From assembly GCA_029960085.1 (NCBI GenBank), contig JASCPG010000001.1, positions 62,001 to 126,000 on the forward strand: a DNA stretch of 64,000 nucleotides, written 5' to 3'. Below are positions 1-8,476 of the stretch, one piece after another. A model generated the notes under the pieces. The model was not told where the DNA came from. It was given only the letters and a program-made list of their open reading frames with translations, and made no database searches. The stretch is from Microbacteriaceae bacterium PS02067 (GTDB lineage: Bacteria > Actinomycetota > Actinomycetes > Actinomycetales > Microbacteriaceae). The position numbers and the translations under genes were made by a program. The number at the start of each line of letters is the position of its first letter. The first letter of the stretch is position 1.

Positions 1-443
1 TCGAAGAGCATGCCGTCGGCGGTGTGCGCCTGCACAGAGGCGACGAAGTTCATCGGGAGTCCTGCGACGCCGACACCGTCGGGCTGGTCCAGGAGTTCGA
101 CGGATGCCGGCGCGAAGGACGCGACGTCGTCGATCGTCGGACGCAACTCCACGGGCACGGACTCCGGGGCCACGCAGTACCGGTCGTCATTGAACGGGCA
201 CTCCACGGCGATCGGACCGCCGCCGTTCGGGTTGTAGCGCGGACCGGCATCGACCGGCGCGCTGCCACCGCGGGGTTTCGATGGACCCGATCCGCCTCCG
301 GGTTTCGTTGCGCCGATCTCGACGGTGGAGCCGTCGGTCGAGGCGCTAGTGCAGGAGCCGAGCACCCAGTTGCACGACCGATCCGTGGTCAGTGGCGCGA
401 CAGCCGCGCTGAGGACGATTGCGGCGAGAACTAGGATCCGCAT
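1..443 (-). CDS. Secreted protein of unknown function, 5' part only
   Basis: The frame opens at the ATG ending at 443 and is still open at the window edge, so only 147 codons are present. It starts with a hydrophobic signal-peptide-like stretch (MRILVLAAIVLSAAVAP), then Cys24 and Cys31, a Gly/Ser/Pro/Lys-rich linker (about residues 45-75) and a more ordered part with a Cys pair (ECPFNDDRYC). Its start overlaps the stop of the upstream lipoprotein gene by 13 bases, so the two are probably cotranscribed and both act outside the membrane. The layout recalls actinobacterial secreted proteins with a PKD-type domain further on, but that part lies outside the window. No function is assigned. Confidence 0.75.
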   Translation of the reverse strand, partial: MRILVLAAIVLSAAVAPLTTDRSCNWVLGSCTSASTDGSTVEIGATKPGGGSGPSKPRGGSAPVDAGPRYNPNGGGPIAVECPFNDDRYCVAPESVPVELRPTIDDVASFAPASVELLDQPDGVGVAGLPMNFVASVQAHTADGMLF

Positions 444-964
444 GCGTGCTGTCCCTCGGCGCCCTCGATCAACGAGATCTTGAACGTTCCTAGCGACGCG
501 ACCAGCGTCACTCGGAGGCTTTGGCGAGGCGGCCTGTCCGCACTGACTTGAGAGGCCCCCGAGCGGTCGGTTACGTCGAGCTTGCTCACGTCGATGCAAG
601 CGAACATCGACGCCGTGCCGGTGCTATCCGTCCACTTGTCGGGTTCGGTTGCAACCACTGTGGCAGTCCCCGACATGGTGTAGCCGTCGGCGTGATAGGC
701 GGAGAGTCGTTTGCGTTCATAGTCGTTCTGTTCGCCTGTCGTCAGCGCAAACAGGGGCTCAAACGACTCGGGTTCGCTGACCACGATCCGATTGTTCGCG
801 TTCACGTACGCATTGATCGTCGCCTCCGCCGCCGCGAACGCCTCCTCCTCCGATGCGAACCCCGTCGGGGTCGGCGAGGGCGCGGGCCCTGGCGCACACG
901 CGGCGAGTCCGACAACGATGAGCAGCGTCGCGCCAAGACCGGTCCACCGCGCAGCGAGAGTCAT
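431..964 (-). CDS. Putative lipoprotein, 177 aa
   Basis: The N-terminus has a hydrophobic segment ending in a lipobox (LAAC, Cys23), followed by a Pro/Ser/Thr linker, so the mature protein should be lipid-anchored on the outer face of the membrane. The rest is a compact soluble domain (about residues 38-177) with two later Cys (in FACIDV and near the C-terminus, QHACGS) that could form a disulfide. The ATG at 964 is supported by TACGGT ending 7 bases upstream, a leaderless arrangement. The frame is open for 2 kb further upstream, but that extension runs antisense to better genes and is not coding. I do not recognise the family. Confidence 0.8.
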   Translation of the reverse strand: MTLAARWTGLGATLLIVVGLAACAPGPAPSPTPTGFASEEEAFAAAEATINAYVNANNRIVVSEPESFEPLFALTTGEQNDYERKRLSAYHADGYTMSGTATVVATEPDKWTDSTGTASMFACIDVSKLDVTDRSGASQVSADRPPRQSLRVTLVASLGTFKISLIEGAEGQHACGS

Positions 965-1033
965 GCCGCCCACCGTAGTCAGAGGCGCCTGCGGTCCGCA
1001 CGGACTGTCCACAGGATGCGTAGGCTCGAAGGC

Positions 1034-1468
1034 ATGTCTTTCGGAGCCGCCGCGGCGCGCGGGCGCACGCTGCCCGAGGATGCGCGCTGCCCGTGCGGCG
1101 GCGGCGCGTTCGGCGCATGCTGCGGGCCGATCCTCGCGGGAGCCACGGCGCCGACGGCCGAGAGGCTCATGCGTTCGCGGTTCACCGCGTTCGCCGTGGG
1201 CGACGCCGCCCATCTCCGCGCGACGTGGCATCCGGCGACGGCACCGGATCGGCTCGACCTCGACGATGAACTCCGGTGGGAGCGACTGGACGTCATCGGA
1301 ACGACCGGCGGCGAGCCGGGGGCGGCGCGGGGCACGGTCGAGTTCCGTGCTCATTGGCGTTCGAACGACGGCCGGCAGGCCGGGGAGCTCCGCGAGACGA
1401 GCCGGTTCCGAACGATCGCGGGGCGTTGGCTCTACGTCGACGGCGACGTCGATCCCGACGGGGCGTAG
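1034..1468 (+). CDS. YchJ/UPF0225 family protein, 144 aa
   Basis: Small soluble protein with a Cys-rich N-terminal zinc-type motif (C19-P-C21 then C29-C30, in CPCGGGAFGACC) and the family's following RSRFTAFAVGD segment, as in YchJ/UPF0225 proteins, whose role is unknown. The C-terminal half (FRAHWRS, ETSRF, GRWLYVDGD) is a small NTF2-like or SnoaL-like fold typical of the family. The ATG at 1034 sits 7 bases after TAGGCT (1021-1026), suggesting a leaderless mRNA and fixing the start. The transporter gene follows after 9 bases and may be partly cotranscribed. Family assignment is firm; biochemical role unknown. Confidence 0.85.
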   Translation: MSFGAAAARGRTLPEDARCPCGGGAFGACCGPILAGATAPTAERLMRSRFTAFAVGDAAHLRATWHPATAPDRLDLDDELRWERLDVIGTTGGEPGAARGTVEFRAHWRSNDGRQAGELRETSRFRTIAGRWLYVDGDVDPDGA

Positions 1469-1477
1469 CGTTCTCCC

Positions 1478-2467
1478 ATGCCCACGCGTCCGGCACGTCC
1501 CGACACCGGTGAGCAGCCGCCGGAGTCCCTCGCGACGGTGCTCATCGCCCTCGGCGCGAACCTGCTCGTCGCGATGGCGAAGACGATCGCCGCTGCGCTC
1601 AGCGGCGCGGCCTCCATGGTCGCCGAAGCGGCGCACTCGTGGGCGGATACCGGCAACGAGGTCTTCCTCTACATCGCGGCACGGCGCAGCACGAAGCAGG
1701 CGGACGCCTCGCATCCCGTCGGCTACGGCCGCGAGGCATACGTCTGGTCGCTGTTCGCCGCCTTCGGACTGTTCGTCATCGGCGCGGGCGTCTCGATCAT
1801 GCACGGCATCCAGGAACTGCTCGACCCGGAACCGGCGACGCGTTTCGAGATCTCGTACGTCGTCCTCGCCGTCGCGTTCGTCCTCGAGGGCGTGTCGTTC
1901 CTGCAGGCGCTGCGTCAATCGCGACGGCAGGCGGCGCAATCCCAGCGTGACGTGCTCGACCACGTCATGCGCACGTCCGACCCGACGCTGCGGGCCGTCT
2001 TCTTCGAAGACGCGGCCGCGCTCATCGGACTTCTGATCGCTTTCGCCGGGATACTGCTGCACCAGATCACGGGCTCGTCCGTGCCCGACGCCGTCGGGTC
2101 GATCCTCGTCGGCATCCTGCTCGGCGTCGTGGCGACGGTCCTCATCAGCCAGAACCGGCGGTTCCTCGTCGGCGTCGCGATCGACCCGCGGCTGCGCGCG
2201 GCCGTGCTCCAGCGTCTTCTCGCGCACCCCGCGATCGCGCAGATCACCTACCTGCACATCGAGTACGTCGGTCCGGGCAGGGTGTTCCTCGTCGCCGCCG
2301 TCGACCTCGTCGGCGATACGCCGGAGCACGAGGCCGCCGCAACCCTGAACGCCATCGAGGACGAGGTCGCCGCGAGTCCGAGGGTCGCTTGGGCGGTGTT
2401 GACCCTGTCGAGGCCCGGCGCGCCCGCACTCGATCCGACGAATCCGGCGGACCCGTTCCGAGGCTGA
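1478..2467 (+). CDS. Cation diffusion facilitator (CDF) family transporter
   Basis: Membrane protein of 329 aa that should export divalent metal (Zn, Fe, Mn or similar) in exchange for protons. The first part has the CDF metal-site signature HSWAD (H53, D57) and the HPVGYGRE loop; further membrane segments run to about residue 220, and the C-terminal cytoplasmic domain (HPAIAQITYLHIEYVGPGR onward) is the dimerising CDF domain. The ATG at 1478 lies 6 bases after TAGCGT, which overlaps the stop of the YchJ-like gene, so it may have its own promoter inside the end of that gene. Metal specificity cannot be read from the sequence. Confidence 0.92.
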   Translation: MPTRPARPDTGEQPPESLATVLIALGANLLVAMAKTIAAALSGAASMVAEAAHSWADTGNEVFLYIAARRSTKQADASHPVGYGREAYVWSLFAAFGLFVIGAGVSIMHGIQELLDPEPATRFEISYVVLAVAFVLEGVSFLQALRQSRRQAAQSQRDVLDHVMRTSDPTLRAVFFEDAAALIGLLIAFAGILLHQITGSSVPDAVGSILVGILLGVVATVLISQNRRFLVGVAIDPRLRAAVLQRLLAHPAIAQITYLHIEYVGPGRVFLVAAVDLVGDTPEHEAAATLNAIEDEVAASPRVAWAVLTLSRPGAPALDPTNPADPFRG

Positions 2468-2481
2468 CGTCGTCGCGCTCG

Positions 2482-2844
2482 TCATCGCTTGATCTCCAGA
2501 TAGATCAGCCCCGCCGCGATCGGGGCGTGGCACGCGAGGGACGCGAGCCCAAGGCAGAGGGGGACCGTGTGGTACCGAAAGCTGACCCACGCCAGGGTCG
2601 CGACCGACAGCAGCAGTGTGACGCCCGCTGGGACGGTCAGTGCCCGCAGCATCACCGCCATGAGGAACATGCCGTCGGGCACCGCACTGAGCCCGAACAT
2701 CCATGCCCCGCCGGCCATGACCGCTCCGAGTGCGCTCAGCAGCAGCGTGACGGTACTCACGACGAGGAGCGTGACGGAGAAGCGGCGCTGCGGCCTCGGA
2801 AGGGATGCCGGGGATGCCGCGCGGGAGAGGGCGTGATCGCTCAT
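2482..2844 (-). CDS. Small integral membrane protein, 120 aa
   Basis: The protein has a short charged N-terminus (MSDHALSRAAS...) followed by about four hydrophobic segments between residues 25 and 115 and ends in a short basic tail (EIKR). It should sit in the cytoplasmic membrane. It is convergent with the cation transporter (14 bases apart) and divergent from rpsA. The frame is open further upstream, but the ATG at 2844 gives a start just before the basic-then-hydrophobic pattern expected of a membrane protein. No family recognised. Confidence 0.7.
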   Translation of the reverse strand: MSDHALSRAASPASLPRPQRRFSVTLLVVSTVTLLLSALGAVMAGGAWMFGLSAVPDGMFLMAVMLRALTVPAGVTLLLSVATLAWVSFRYHTVPLCLGLASLACHAPIAAGLIYLEIKR

Positions 2845-3002
2845 GCGCCGAGCATCGCCGAGTCCGGCCGTGCACTGTTGGGCGAAAGCCGCGATCCGTG
2901 GACAACTCGGCACGCATCGTCACTGTGGAGAGGGCGATGAAGGCCGCTGTGCAGCAGGCGCGAGCGACCGCACGGCACCACGCCGCACGACGTGTCCGTT
3001 CT

Positions 3003-3153
3003 GATACCATGAAATGTCACGCGTGTGGCCTTTTGGCGTGCGTGTGTGGCATCGAACGAACAATCCCATCGCCGGAACCCTGGCATCCGTTCGCCCCCGT
3101 GCGTTCGGACCGGACCGGCCCGACATCCAACCATCCCAAGGACAACCCACTAC
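3003..3153 (+). promoter_or_regulatory. rpsA promoter and leader
   Basis: An extended -10 (TGA then TACCAT, 3003-3010) predicts a transcript start near 3017 and a leader of about 137 bases before the rpsA ATG, long compared with the leaderless genes around it. The leader holds short G/T-rich runs but no hairpin I can define with confidence. With the stretch 2845-3002, this is the only >300-base gap in the first 40 kb; I see no gene in it. Confidence 0.5.
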
Positions 3154-4602
3154 ATGACTACCGCAACGACCGCCCCGGCCACCAAGCAGGTCGCCATCAA
3201 CGACATCGGATCTGCTGAAGACTTCCTGGCCGCGGTCGAGAAGACCCTCAAGTTCTTCAACGACGGAGACCTCATCGAAGGCACCGTCGTGAAGATCGAC
3301 CGCGACGAGGTCCTCCTCGACGTGGGCTACAAGACCGAGGGCGTCATCCCCTCGCGCGAGCTCTCGATCAAGCACGATGTCGACCCGAACGAGGTCGTCC
3401 AGGTCGGCGACGCGGTCGAGGCCCTCGTTCTCCAGAAGGAGGACAAGGAAGGCCGTCTGATCCTCTCCAAGAAGCGTGCCCAGTACGAGCGCGCATGGGG
3501 CGACGTCGAGAAGATCAAGGAGAACGACGGTGTCGTCACCGGCTCCGTGATCGAGGTCGTCAAGGGTGGTCTCATTGTCGACATCGGTCTGCGCGGCTTC
3601 CTGCCCGCGTCGCTCATCGAGCTGCGCCGCGTCCGCGACCTCACGCCGTACCTCGGCCAGGAGATCGAGGCGAAGATCCTCGAGCTCGACAAGAACCGCA
3701 ACAACGTCGTGCTCTCGCGCCGCGCCCTGCTCGAGCAGACGCAGTCCGAGTCGCGCACCACGTTCCTCAACAACCTGCACAAGGGTCAGGTCCGCAAGGG
3801 TGTCGTCTCGTCGATCGTCAACTTCGGTGCGTTCGTCGACCTCGGCGGTGTGGACGGCCTCGTGCACGTCTCCGAGCTGTCCTGGAAGCACATCGAGCAC
3901 GCCTCCGAGGTCGTCGAGGTGGGCCAGGAGGTCACCGTCGAGATCCTCGAGGTCGACCTCGACCGCGAGCGCGTCTCGCTGTCGCTGAAGGCGACGCAGG
4001 AGGACCCGTGGCAGGTCTTCGCCCGCACGCACGCGATCGGTCAGGTCGCGCCGGGCAAGGTCACCAAGCTCGTTCCGTTCGGTGCGTTCGTGCGCGTCGC
4101 GGACGGCATCGAGGGCCTCGTGCACATCTCGGAGCTGTCGGGCAAGCACGTCGAGCTCGCCGAGCAGGTCGTGTCGGTCGGCGAAGAGGTCTTCGTCAAG
4201 ATCATCGACATCGACCTCGAGCGTCGCCGCATCTCGCTGTCGCTCAAGCAGGCCAACGAGTCGGTCGACCCCAACGGCACCGAGTTCGACCCGGCGCTGT
4301 ACGGCATGACGACCGAGTACGACGAGAACGGCGAGTACAAGTACCCCGAGGGCTTCGACGCCGAGTCGGGCGCCTGGCTCGAGGGCTTCGACGCTCAGCG
4401 CGAGAAGTGGGAGCAGGAATACGCGGCTGCCCAGGCTCGCTGGGAGGCCCACAAGGTCGCCGTCGCGAAGGCGCTCGAGGCCGAGGCTGCCGCTCCGGTC
4501 GAGACCGGCGCGTCGAGCTTCTCGTCCGAGTCGAGCGCCGGCGGCACGCTGGCCGACGATGAGGCTCTCGCCGCTCTCCGCGAGAAGCTGTCGGGTCGCT
4601 GA
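3154..4602 (+). CDS. rpsA: 30S ribosomal protein S1
   Basis: The 482-aa product binds mRNA on the small ribosomal subunit. Four S1 RNA-binding repeats are visible at about residues 38-107, 123-190, 209-277 and 294-363; repeats 3 and 4 carry the canonical pattern (NFGAFVDLGGVDGLVHVSEL and PFGAFVRVADGIEGLVHISEL). An acidic, Glu/Ala-rich tail follows, as in actinobacterial S1. This is shorter than the six-repeat enterobacterial protein and normal for the phylum. The ATG at 3154 is chosen because the upstream in-frame stretch falls in the leader and lacks S1 similarity. A hairpin terminator follows the stop. Confidence 0.97.
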   Translation: MTTATTAPATKQVAINDIGSAEDFLAAVEKTLKFFNDGDLIEGTVVKIDRDEVLLDVGYKTEGVIPSRELSIKHDVDPNEVVQVGDAVEALVLQKEDKEGRLILSKKRAQYERAWGDVEKIKENDGVVTGSVIEVVKGGLIVDIGLRGFLPASLIELRRVRDLTPYLGQEIEAKILELDKNRNNVVLSRRALLEQTQSESRTTFLNNLHKGQVRKGVVSSIVNFGAFVDLGGVDGLVHVSELSWKHIEHASEVVEVGQEVTVEILEVDLDRERVSLSLKATQEDPWQVFARTHAIGQVAPGKVTKLVPFGAFVRVADGIEGLVHISELSGKHVELAEQVVSVGEEVFVKIIDIDLERRRISLSLKQANESVDPNGTEFDPALYGMTTEYDENGEYKYPEGFDAESGAWLEGFDAQREKWEQEYAAAQARWEAHKVAVAKALEAEAAAPVETGASSFSSESSAGGTLADDEALAALREKLSGR

Positions 4603-4629
4603 TCCGCTGATCACGCACTGATCCACGTG

Positions 4630-4663
4630 CGAAGGGCCGTCACCGCGAGGTGGCGGCCCTTCG
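4630..4663 (+). terminator. Hairpin terminator after rpsA
   Basis: A 15-base left arm (4630-4644) pairs with 4649-4663 around a GCGA loop, with a single G-T type mismatch. There is no T run, which is usual for high-GC actinobacterial terminators. It lies between the rpsA stop and the coaE promoter. Confidence 0.6.
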
Positions 4664-4684
4664 TCGTCGCCTAGGCTCGGACCC

Positions 4685-5287
4685 ATGCCTTTGATCGCAC
4701 TCACCGGCGGCATCGCGTCCGGCAAGTCCACGATCGCCCGGCGGCTGGCCGAGCACGGCGCCGTCGTCGTCGACGCCGACGCGATCGTGCGCGAGGTCCA
4801 GCAACCCGGCTCTCCGGTGCTGGATGCCATCGCCGCGACCTTCGGCTCGGGGGTGATCGCTCCCGACGGGTCGCTCGATCGTGCGGCGCTGGGTGCCCGC
4901 GTGTTCGGCGACGAGTCGGCGCTCGCGCGCCTCAACGCGATCGTGCACCCGGCCGTGCGGAAGGAGTCCGCGGCACGGTTCTCCGCCGCCTTCGCCGCCG
5001 ATCCCGGTGCCGTCATCGTCTACGACGTGCCCCTGCTCGTCGAGGCGCGGGTCGACGATCCGTGGGACCTGATCGTCGTCGCCGACGCGCCCGCGGCCGT
5101 GCGCGCGCGACGGCTCGTGGAGCTGCGCGGGCTCACCGCCGGCGAGGCATCCGCGCGCATCGCCGCCCAGGTGAGCGACGAGCGGCGGCGGGAGATCGCC
5201 GACATCGTGATCGACACGTCGGGCTCGATCGACGAGACCGTCGCGGCGACCGACGCATTGTGGGAGCGGCTTCAGGCGCGCGGCTGA
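4685..5287 (+). CDS. coaE: Dephospho-CoA kinase
   Basis: The enzyme phosphorylates dephospho-CoA at the ribose 3'-OH, the last step of coenzyme A synthesis, in the cytoplasm. The P-loop GGIASGKST is at residues 8-16, followed by the DADAIVREV segment and the YDVPLLVE motif typical of CoaE. At 200 aa it is a single-domain form without the C-terminal GrpB-like extension seen in some actinobacteria such as mycobacteria. The ATG follows TAGGCT (4672-4677) by 7 bases, pointing to a leaderless transcript independent of rpsA. Its 3' end overlaps the convergent DUF4126 gene by 16 bases. Confidence 0.95.
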   Translation: MPLIALTGGIASGKSTIARRLAEHGAVVVDADAIVREVQQPGSPVLDAIAATFGSGVIAPDGSLDRAALGARVFGDESALARLNAIVHPAVRKESAARFSAAFAADPGAVIVYDVPLLVEARVDDPWDLIVVADAPAAVRARRLVELRGLTAGEASARIAAQVSDERRREIADIVIDTSGSIDETVAATDALWERLQARG

Positions 5288-5865
5288 GCGGCTTTCGACA
5301 GGCGCCGGCGGCGGCGCAGCAGAGCGACGATCATGACGATCAGTCCGACGAGCAGCACCGCCGAGACGATCGGAACCACCACGGCGGTGATCGCGAGGGC
5401 GAAGGACGACAGGTCCTCGGCCGTCGAGAGCGCCGGCGCTGCGATGCCCGCGGTCGCGACATTCGCGACGGGGCGGACCGTCGCCTTCGCGGCATGCACG
5501 GCCAGCGCGATCACGATGCCGACCGCGATCGGCACCCACGCGCCGTTCTCGAACAGATGCGTGGGATCGGTCGCCGCTTCGGCACTCGCACCCGCGCCGA
5601 AGGCGATGCCGCCGGATGCCGGTCGGATGACCGTCTGGATGACGTCGTTGATCGAGTCGACCGCGGGGATCTTGTCGGCGACGATCTCGACGACGAGCAG
5701 CGCACCGACGATCCACAGGGCGGCGTCGCTGGAGAGCCAGGCCCAACCCGCAGGCAGATCGAACCCCGGGAGGAAGCGGTCCACCATGCCGAGCACGAAC
5801 AGCGGCATCCAGGCGTTGAGGCCCGCGGCCGCCGCAAGGCTCGACCCGACGAGGAACTCCAGCAT
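5272..5865 (-). CDS. DUF4126 family membrane protein
   Basis: The 197-aa protein begins with a hydrophobic, Ala-rich segment (SSLAAAAGLNAWMPLFVLG) typical of DUF4126, has the central DKIPAVDSINDVIQT motif, and ends with a strong membrane segment (about residues 160-183) and a basic tail. It should be an integral membrane protein of unknown role. The ATG at 5865 is preceded on its strand by TACGCT with a 6-base gap, again leaderless in design. It ends inside the 3' end of coaE (convergent, 16-base overlap). Confidence 0.85.
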   Translation of the reverse strand: MLEFLVGSSLAAAAGLNAWMPLFVLGMVDRFLPGFDLPAGWAWLSSDAALWIVGALLVVEIVADKIPAVDSINDVIQTVIRPASGGIAFGAGASAEAATDPTHLFENGAWVPIAVGIVIALAVHAAKATVRPVANVATAGIAAPALSTAEDLSSFALAITAVVVPIVSAVLLVGLIVMIVALLRRRRRLSKAAQPRA

Positions 5866-5939
5866 GTCCCCAGCGTAGGGACATCGAGCCGATATGCCGG
5901 TGCAACAGGGCGTTCACAGGGCGCGGTTAGCCTTCCGGC

Positions 5940-6014
5940 ATGAGCGACCCTGACTTCGAATGGGACGACTTCGCGACCGGCGACTTCGAATCCGGCGACG
6001 ACGAAGAGGCCTGA
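5940..6014 (+). CDS. Acidic 24-residue mini-protein candidate
   Basis: A very short reading frame that starts with ATG exactly 6 bases after TAGCCT (5928-5933), the same spacing as uvrB and several other genes here. It encodes MSDPDFEWDDFATGDFESGD plus DEEA, 24 residues, strongly acidic, with two GDFESGD/WDDF-like aspartate-aromatic blocks and no basic residue. It ends 56 bases before uvrB and is not in frame with it. No RBS is needed if the mRNA is leaderless. The promoter match and sensible codons (GAC, GGC, TTC) argue that it is translated; its function is unknown and chance cannot be ruled out. Confidence 0.5.
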   Translation: MSDPDFEWDDFATGDFESGDDEEA

Positions 6015-6070
6015 ACGCGCCGTCGGCGAACACCCGACCCGGTGTCGGTGGTGCCGCCTAGGCTGGAGTG

Positions 6071-8140
6071 ATGCAGCCCACGCGATCCGTCCGCCCGTTT
6101 GAGGTCGTCAGCGAATACGCCCCGAGCGGCGACCAGCCGCAGGCGATCGCCGAGCTCGCGGCACGCATCAACGCCGGGGAGACCGATGTCGTGCTGTTGG
6201 GCGCCACGGGTACGGGGAAGTCGGCGACGACGGCCTGGCTCGTCGAGCAGGTGCAGCGCCCGACCCTCGTGCTGGCGCACAACAAGACCCTCGCCGCGCA
6301 GCTGGCGAACGAGTTCCGCGAACTCATGCCGAACAACGCGGTCGAGTACTTCGTCAGCTACTACGACTACTACCAGCCCGAGGCGTACGTCCCGCAGACG
6401 GACACCTTCATCGAGAAGGACTCCTCGATCAACGCCGAGGTCGAACGGCTGCGCCATTCCACGACGAACGCGCTTCTGAGTCGGCGCGACGTCGTGGTGG
6501 TGTCGACCGTGTCGTGCATCTACGGGCTCGGCGCGCCCGAGGAGTATCTGCGCGCCATGGTGGCGCTGCAGGTGGGGGAGCGGTACGACCGTGACGCCCT
6601 CATCCGCAAGTTCATCGCGATGCAGTACAACCGCAACGACGTCGACTTCTCGCGCGGCAACTTCCGCGTGCGGGGCGACACGATCGAGATCATTCCGGTG
6701 TACGAAGAGTACGCCGTGCGGATCGAGCTGTTCGGAGACGAGATCGAAGCGCTCTACATGCTGCACCCGCTCACGGGCGACATCGTGCAGAAGCTCGACA
6801 GCGTGCCGATCTTCCCGGCATCCCACTACGTCGCCGGCACCGACACGGTCCACCGCGCGATCGGGACGATCGAGACGGAGCTCGGCGAGCGGCTGAAGGA
6901 GCTGGAGGGCCAGGGCAAGCTGCTCGAGGCGCAGCGCCTGCGCATGCGCACCACGTTCGACCTCGAGATGCTCCAGCAGCTCGGATTCTGTTCGGGCATC
7001 GAGAACTACTCGCGCCACCTCGACGGCCGAGAGGCGGGCGAGCCGCCGCACACGCTGCTCGACTTCTTCCCCGACGACTTCCTCCTCGTCATCGACGAGT
7101 CGCATGTGACGGTGCCGCAGATCGGTGCGATGTACGAGGGGGATGCCTCGCGCAAGCGCACGCTCGTCGACCACGGCTTCCGGCTGCCGAGCGCCATGGA
7201 CAACCGGCCGCTCCGGTTCGACGAGTTCAAGGAGCGCATCGGCCAGACAGTGTATCTCTCGGCGACGCCCGGGCGTTACGAGATGGGCATCGCCGACGGC
7301 GTGGTCGAGCAGATCATCCGCCCGACCGGCCTCGTCGACCCGCACATCGTCGTCAAGCCGTCGAAGGGGCAGATCGACGATCTGCTCGAAGAGATCCGCC
7401 TGCGCGTCGAGCGCGACGAGCGCGTGCTCGTGACGACGCTCACGAAGAAGATGGCGGAGGAGCTCACCGACTTCCTCGGCGAGCACGGCGTGCGCGTGCG
7501 CTACCTGCACTCCGACGTCGATACGCTCCGCCGTGTGGAACTGCTCACGGAGCTGCGCCAGGGCGTCTACGACGTGCTCGTCGGCATCAACCTGCTCCGC
7601 GAAGGTCTCGACCTGCCGGAGGTGTCGCTCGTCGCGATCCTCGACGCCGACAAAGAGGGATTCCTCCGCAGCGGCACGTCGCTCATCCAGACGATCGGGC
7701 GTGCGGCGCGAAACGTCTCGGGTGAAGTCCACATGTACGCCGACAACATGACCGACTCGATGCGGCTCGCGATCGAGGAGACCGATCGGCGCCGCGAGAA
7801 GCAGATCGCCTACAACACGGCCCACGGCATCGACCCGCAGCCGCTGCGCAAGAAGATCGCTGATATCACCGACGCGCTCGCGCGCGAGGCCTCCGACACG
7901 CAGGATCTGCTGTCGAAGAAGACGAAGTCGGGCAAGGGGAAGTCGCCGACCCCGCAGCTGCGCCGAGAAGGCATCGCCGCAGAGGGCGCCCGACAGATCG
8001 AGGCGACGATCGAGGACCTGACCGCGCAGATGCTGGCGGCGGCGGGGGAACTGAAGTTCGAGCTCGCCGGCCGGCTGCGCGATGAGGTGCAGGACCTCAA
8101 GAAGGAGCTGCGGGCCATGGAGCGCGCTGGTCACGCCTGA
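6071..8140 (+). CDS. uvrB: Excinuclease ABC subunit B
   Basis: UvrB is the helicase-like damage-verifying subunit of nucleotide excision repair; it is loaded by UvrA2 and recruits UvrC. Visible features: the N-terminal [19 protein letters not shown] motif, Walker A GATGTGKS (about residues 40-47), the beta-hairpin region [20 protein letters not shown], the helicase motif [11 protein letters not shown], ATPase motif VI (QTIGRAARN), and a C-terminal UVR helical pair that binds UvrC. Length (689 aa) is normal. I take the ATG at 6071 rather than the GTG three bases earlier because TAGGCT (6059-6064) ends 6 bases before it, matching the leaderless spacing seen elsewhere. It is 1.4 kb from uvrA and separately promoted. 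Confidence 0.97.
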   Translation: MQPTRSVRPFEVVSEYAPSGDQPQAIAELAARINAGETDVVLLGATGTGKSATTAWLVEQVQRPTLVLAHNKTLAAQLANEFRELMPNNAVEYFVSYYDYYQPEAYVPQTDTFIEKDSSINAEVERLRHSTTNALLSRRDVVVVSTVSCIYGLGAPEEYLRAMVALQVGERYDRDALIRKFIAMQYNRNDVDFSRGNFRVRGDTIEIIPVYEEYAVRIELFGDEIEALYMLHPLTGDIVQKLDSVPIFPASHYVAGTDTVHRAIGTIETELGERLKELEGQGKLLEAQRLRMRTTFDLEMLQQLGFCSGIENYSRHLDGREAGEPPHTLLDFFPDDFLLVIDESHVTVPQIGAMYEGDASRKRTLVDHGFRLPSAMDNRPLRFDEFKERIGQTVYLSATPGRYEMGIADGVVEQIIRPTGLVDPHIVVKPSKGQIDDLLEEIRLRVERDERVLVTTLTKKMAEELTDFLGEHGVRVRYLHSDVDTLRRVELLTELRQGVYDVLVGINLLREGLDLPEVSLVAILDADKEGFLRSGTSLIQTIGRAARNVSGEVHMYADNMTDSMRLAIEETDRRREKQIAYNTAHGIDPQPLRKKIADITDALAREASDTQDLLSKKTKSGKGKSPTPQLRREGIAAEGARQIEATIEDLTAQMLAAAGELKFELAGRLRDEVQDLKKELRAMERAGHA

Positions 8141-8202
8141 ACGGCGGCGACGCGCGGCGGACGTGGGTGCCCCCGGGTGAGGGCGGTCAGCGCCGTGCGC
8201 GC

Positions 8203-8439
8203 TTACGGGCAGTGCATGAGGGGCTTCGGCCCCGTGCGGTCGAACTCGTGCTCCGACATGGGGTGGCCGCACAGCGGGCACGCACGCTCGGTGCGGGTCG
8301 GCTCCGGTGCGGTGTCGTAGGGGCCGACCGAGGCCGGTCCGGCGAAACGGATCAGGCGGGTGTTGAGGTAGCTGTACCAGCCGCCGGCAGCGCGGACGCG
8401 CTCACGCAGTGAAGGTCGCTCAGGCATAGCTTCATTCAT
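8203..8439 (-). CDS. Small zinc-ribbon-like protein, 78 aa
   Basis: The protein has a basic N-terminal half (SLRERVRAAGGWYSYLNTRL) and a C-terminal metal-binding-like pattern: C54-x2-C57, H59, H64 and a final H76-C77 (CPLCGHPMSEHE ... LMHCP). It probably binds zinc, but no function is known to me. The ATG at 8439 is chosen because TACACT on this strand ends 7 bases upstream; that -10 is covered by the palindrome between this gene and the OhrR-like regulator, so the regulator probably represses it. A second ATG four codons in (8427) is possible. Confidence 0.72.
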   Translation of the reverse strand: MNEAMPERPSLRERVRAAGGWYSYLNTRLIRFAGPASVGPYDTAPEPTRTERACPLCGHPMSEHEFDRTGPKPLMHCP

Positions 8440-8444
8440 AATCA

Positions 8445-8456
8445 TTAGTGTACTAA
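8445..8456. promoter_or_regulatory. Probable operator of the OhrR/MarR-type regulator
   Basis: TTAGTGTACTAA is an inverted repeat with 5-base arms (TTAGT/ACTAA) in the short divergent gap. It covers the -10 (TACACT) of the leftward zinc-ribbon gene and ends 8 bases before the -10 (TAGGAT, 8465-8470) of the regulator gene. The symmetry and position suit a winged-helix MarR-family dimer; binding itself is inferred. Confidence 0.55.
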
Positions 8457-8476
8457 ATAATCGATAGGATGGGCTC

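Noticed and set aside
431-3010. An 859-codon open frame on the minus strand
   Set aside because: Only the last 177 codons form a sensible lipoprotein. The rest is antisense to the YchJ-like and CDF genes and is Arg/Asp/His-rich, as expected for a shadow frame in GC-rich DNA.
6068-6070. GTG just before the uvrB ATG as the start codon
   Set aside because: It would be only 3 bases from the -10 hexamer; the ATG at 6071 has the 6-base spacing found in other genes.
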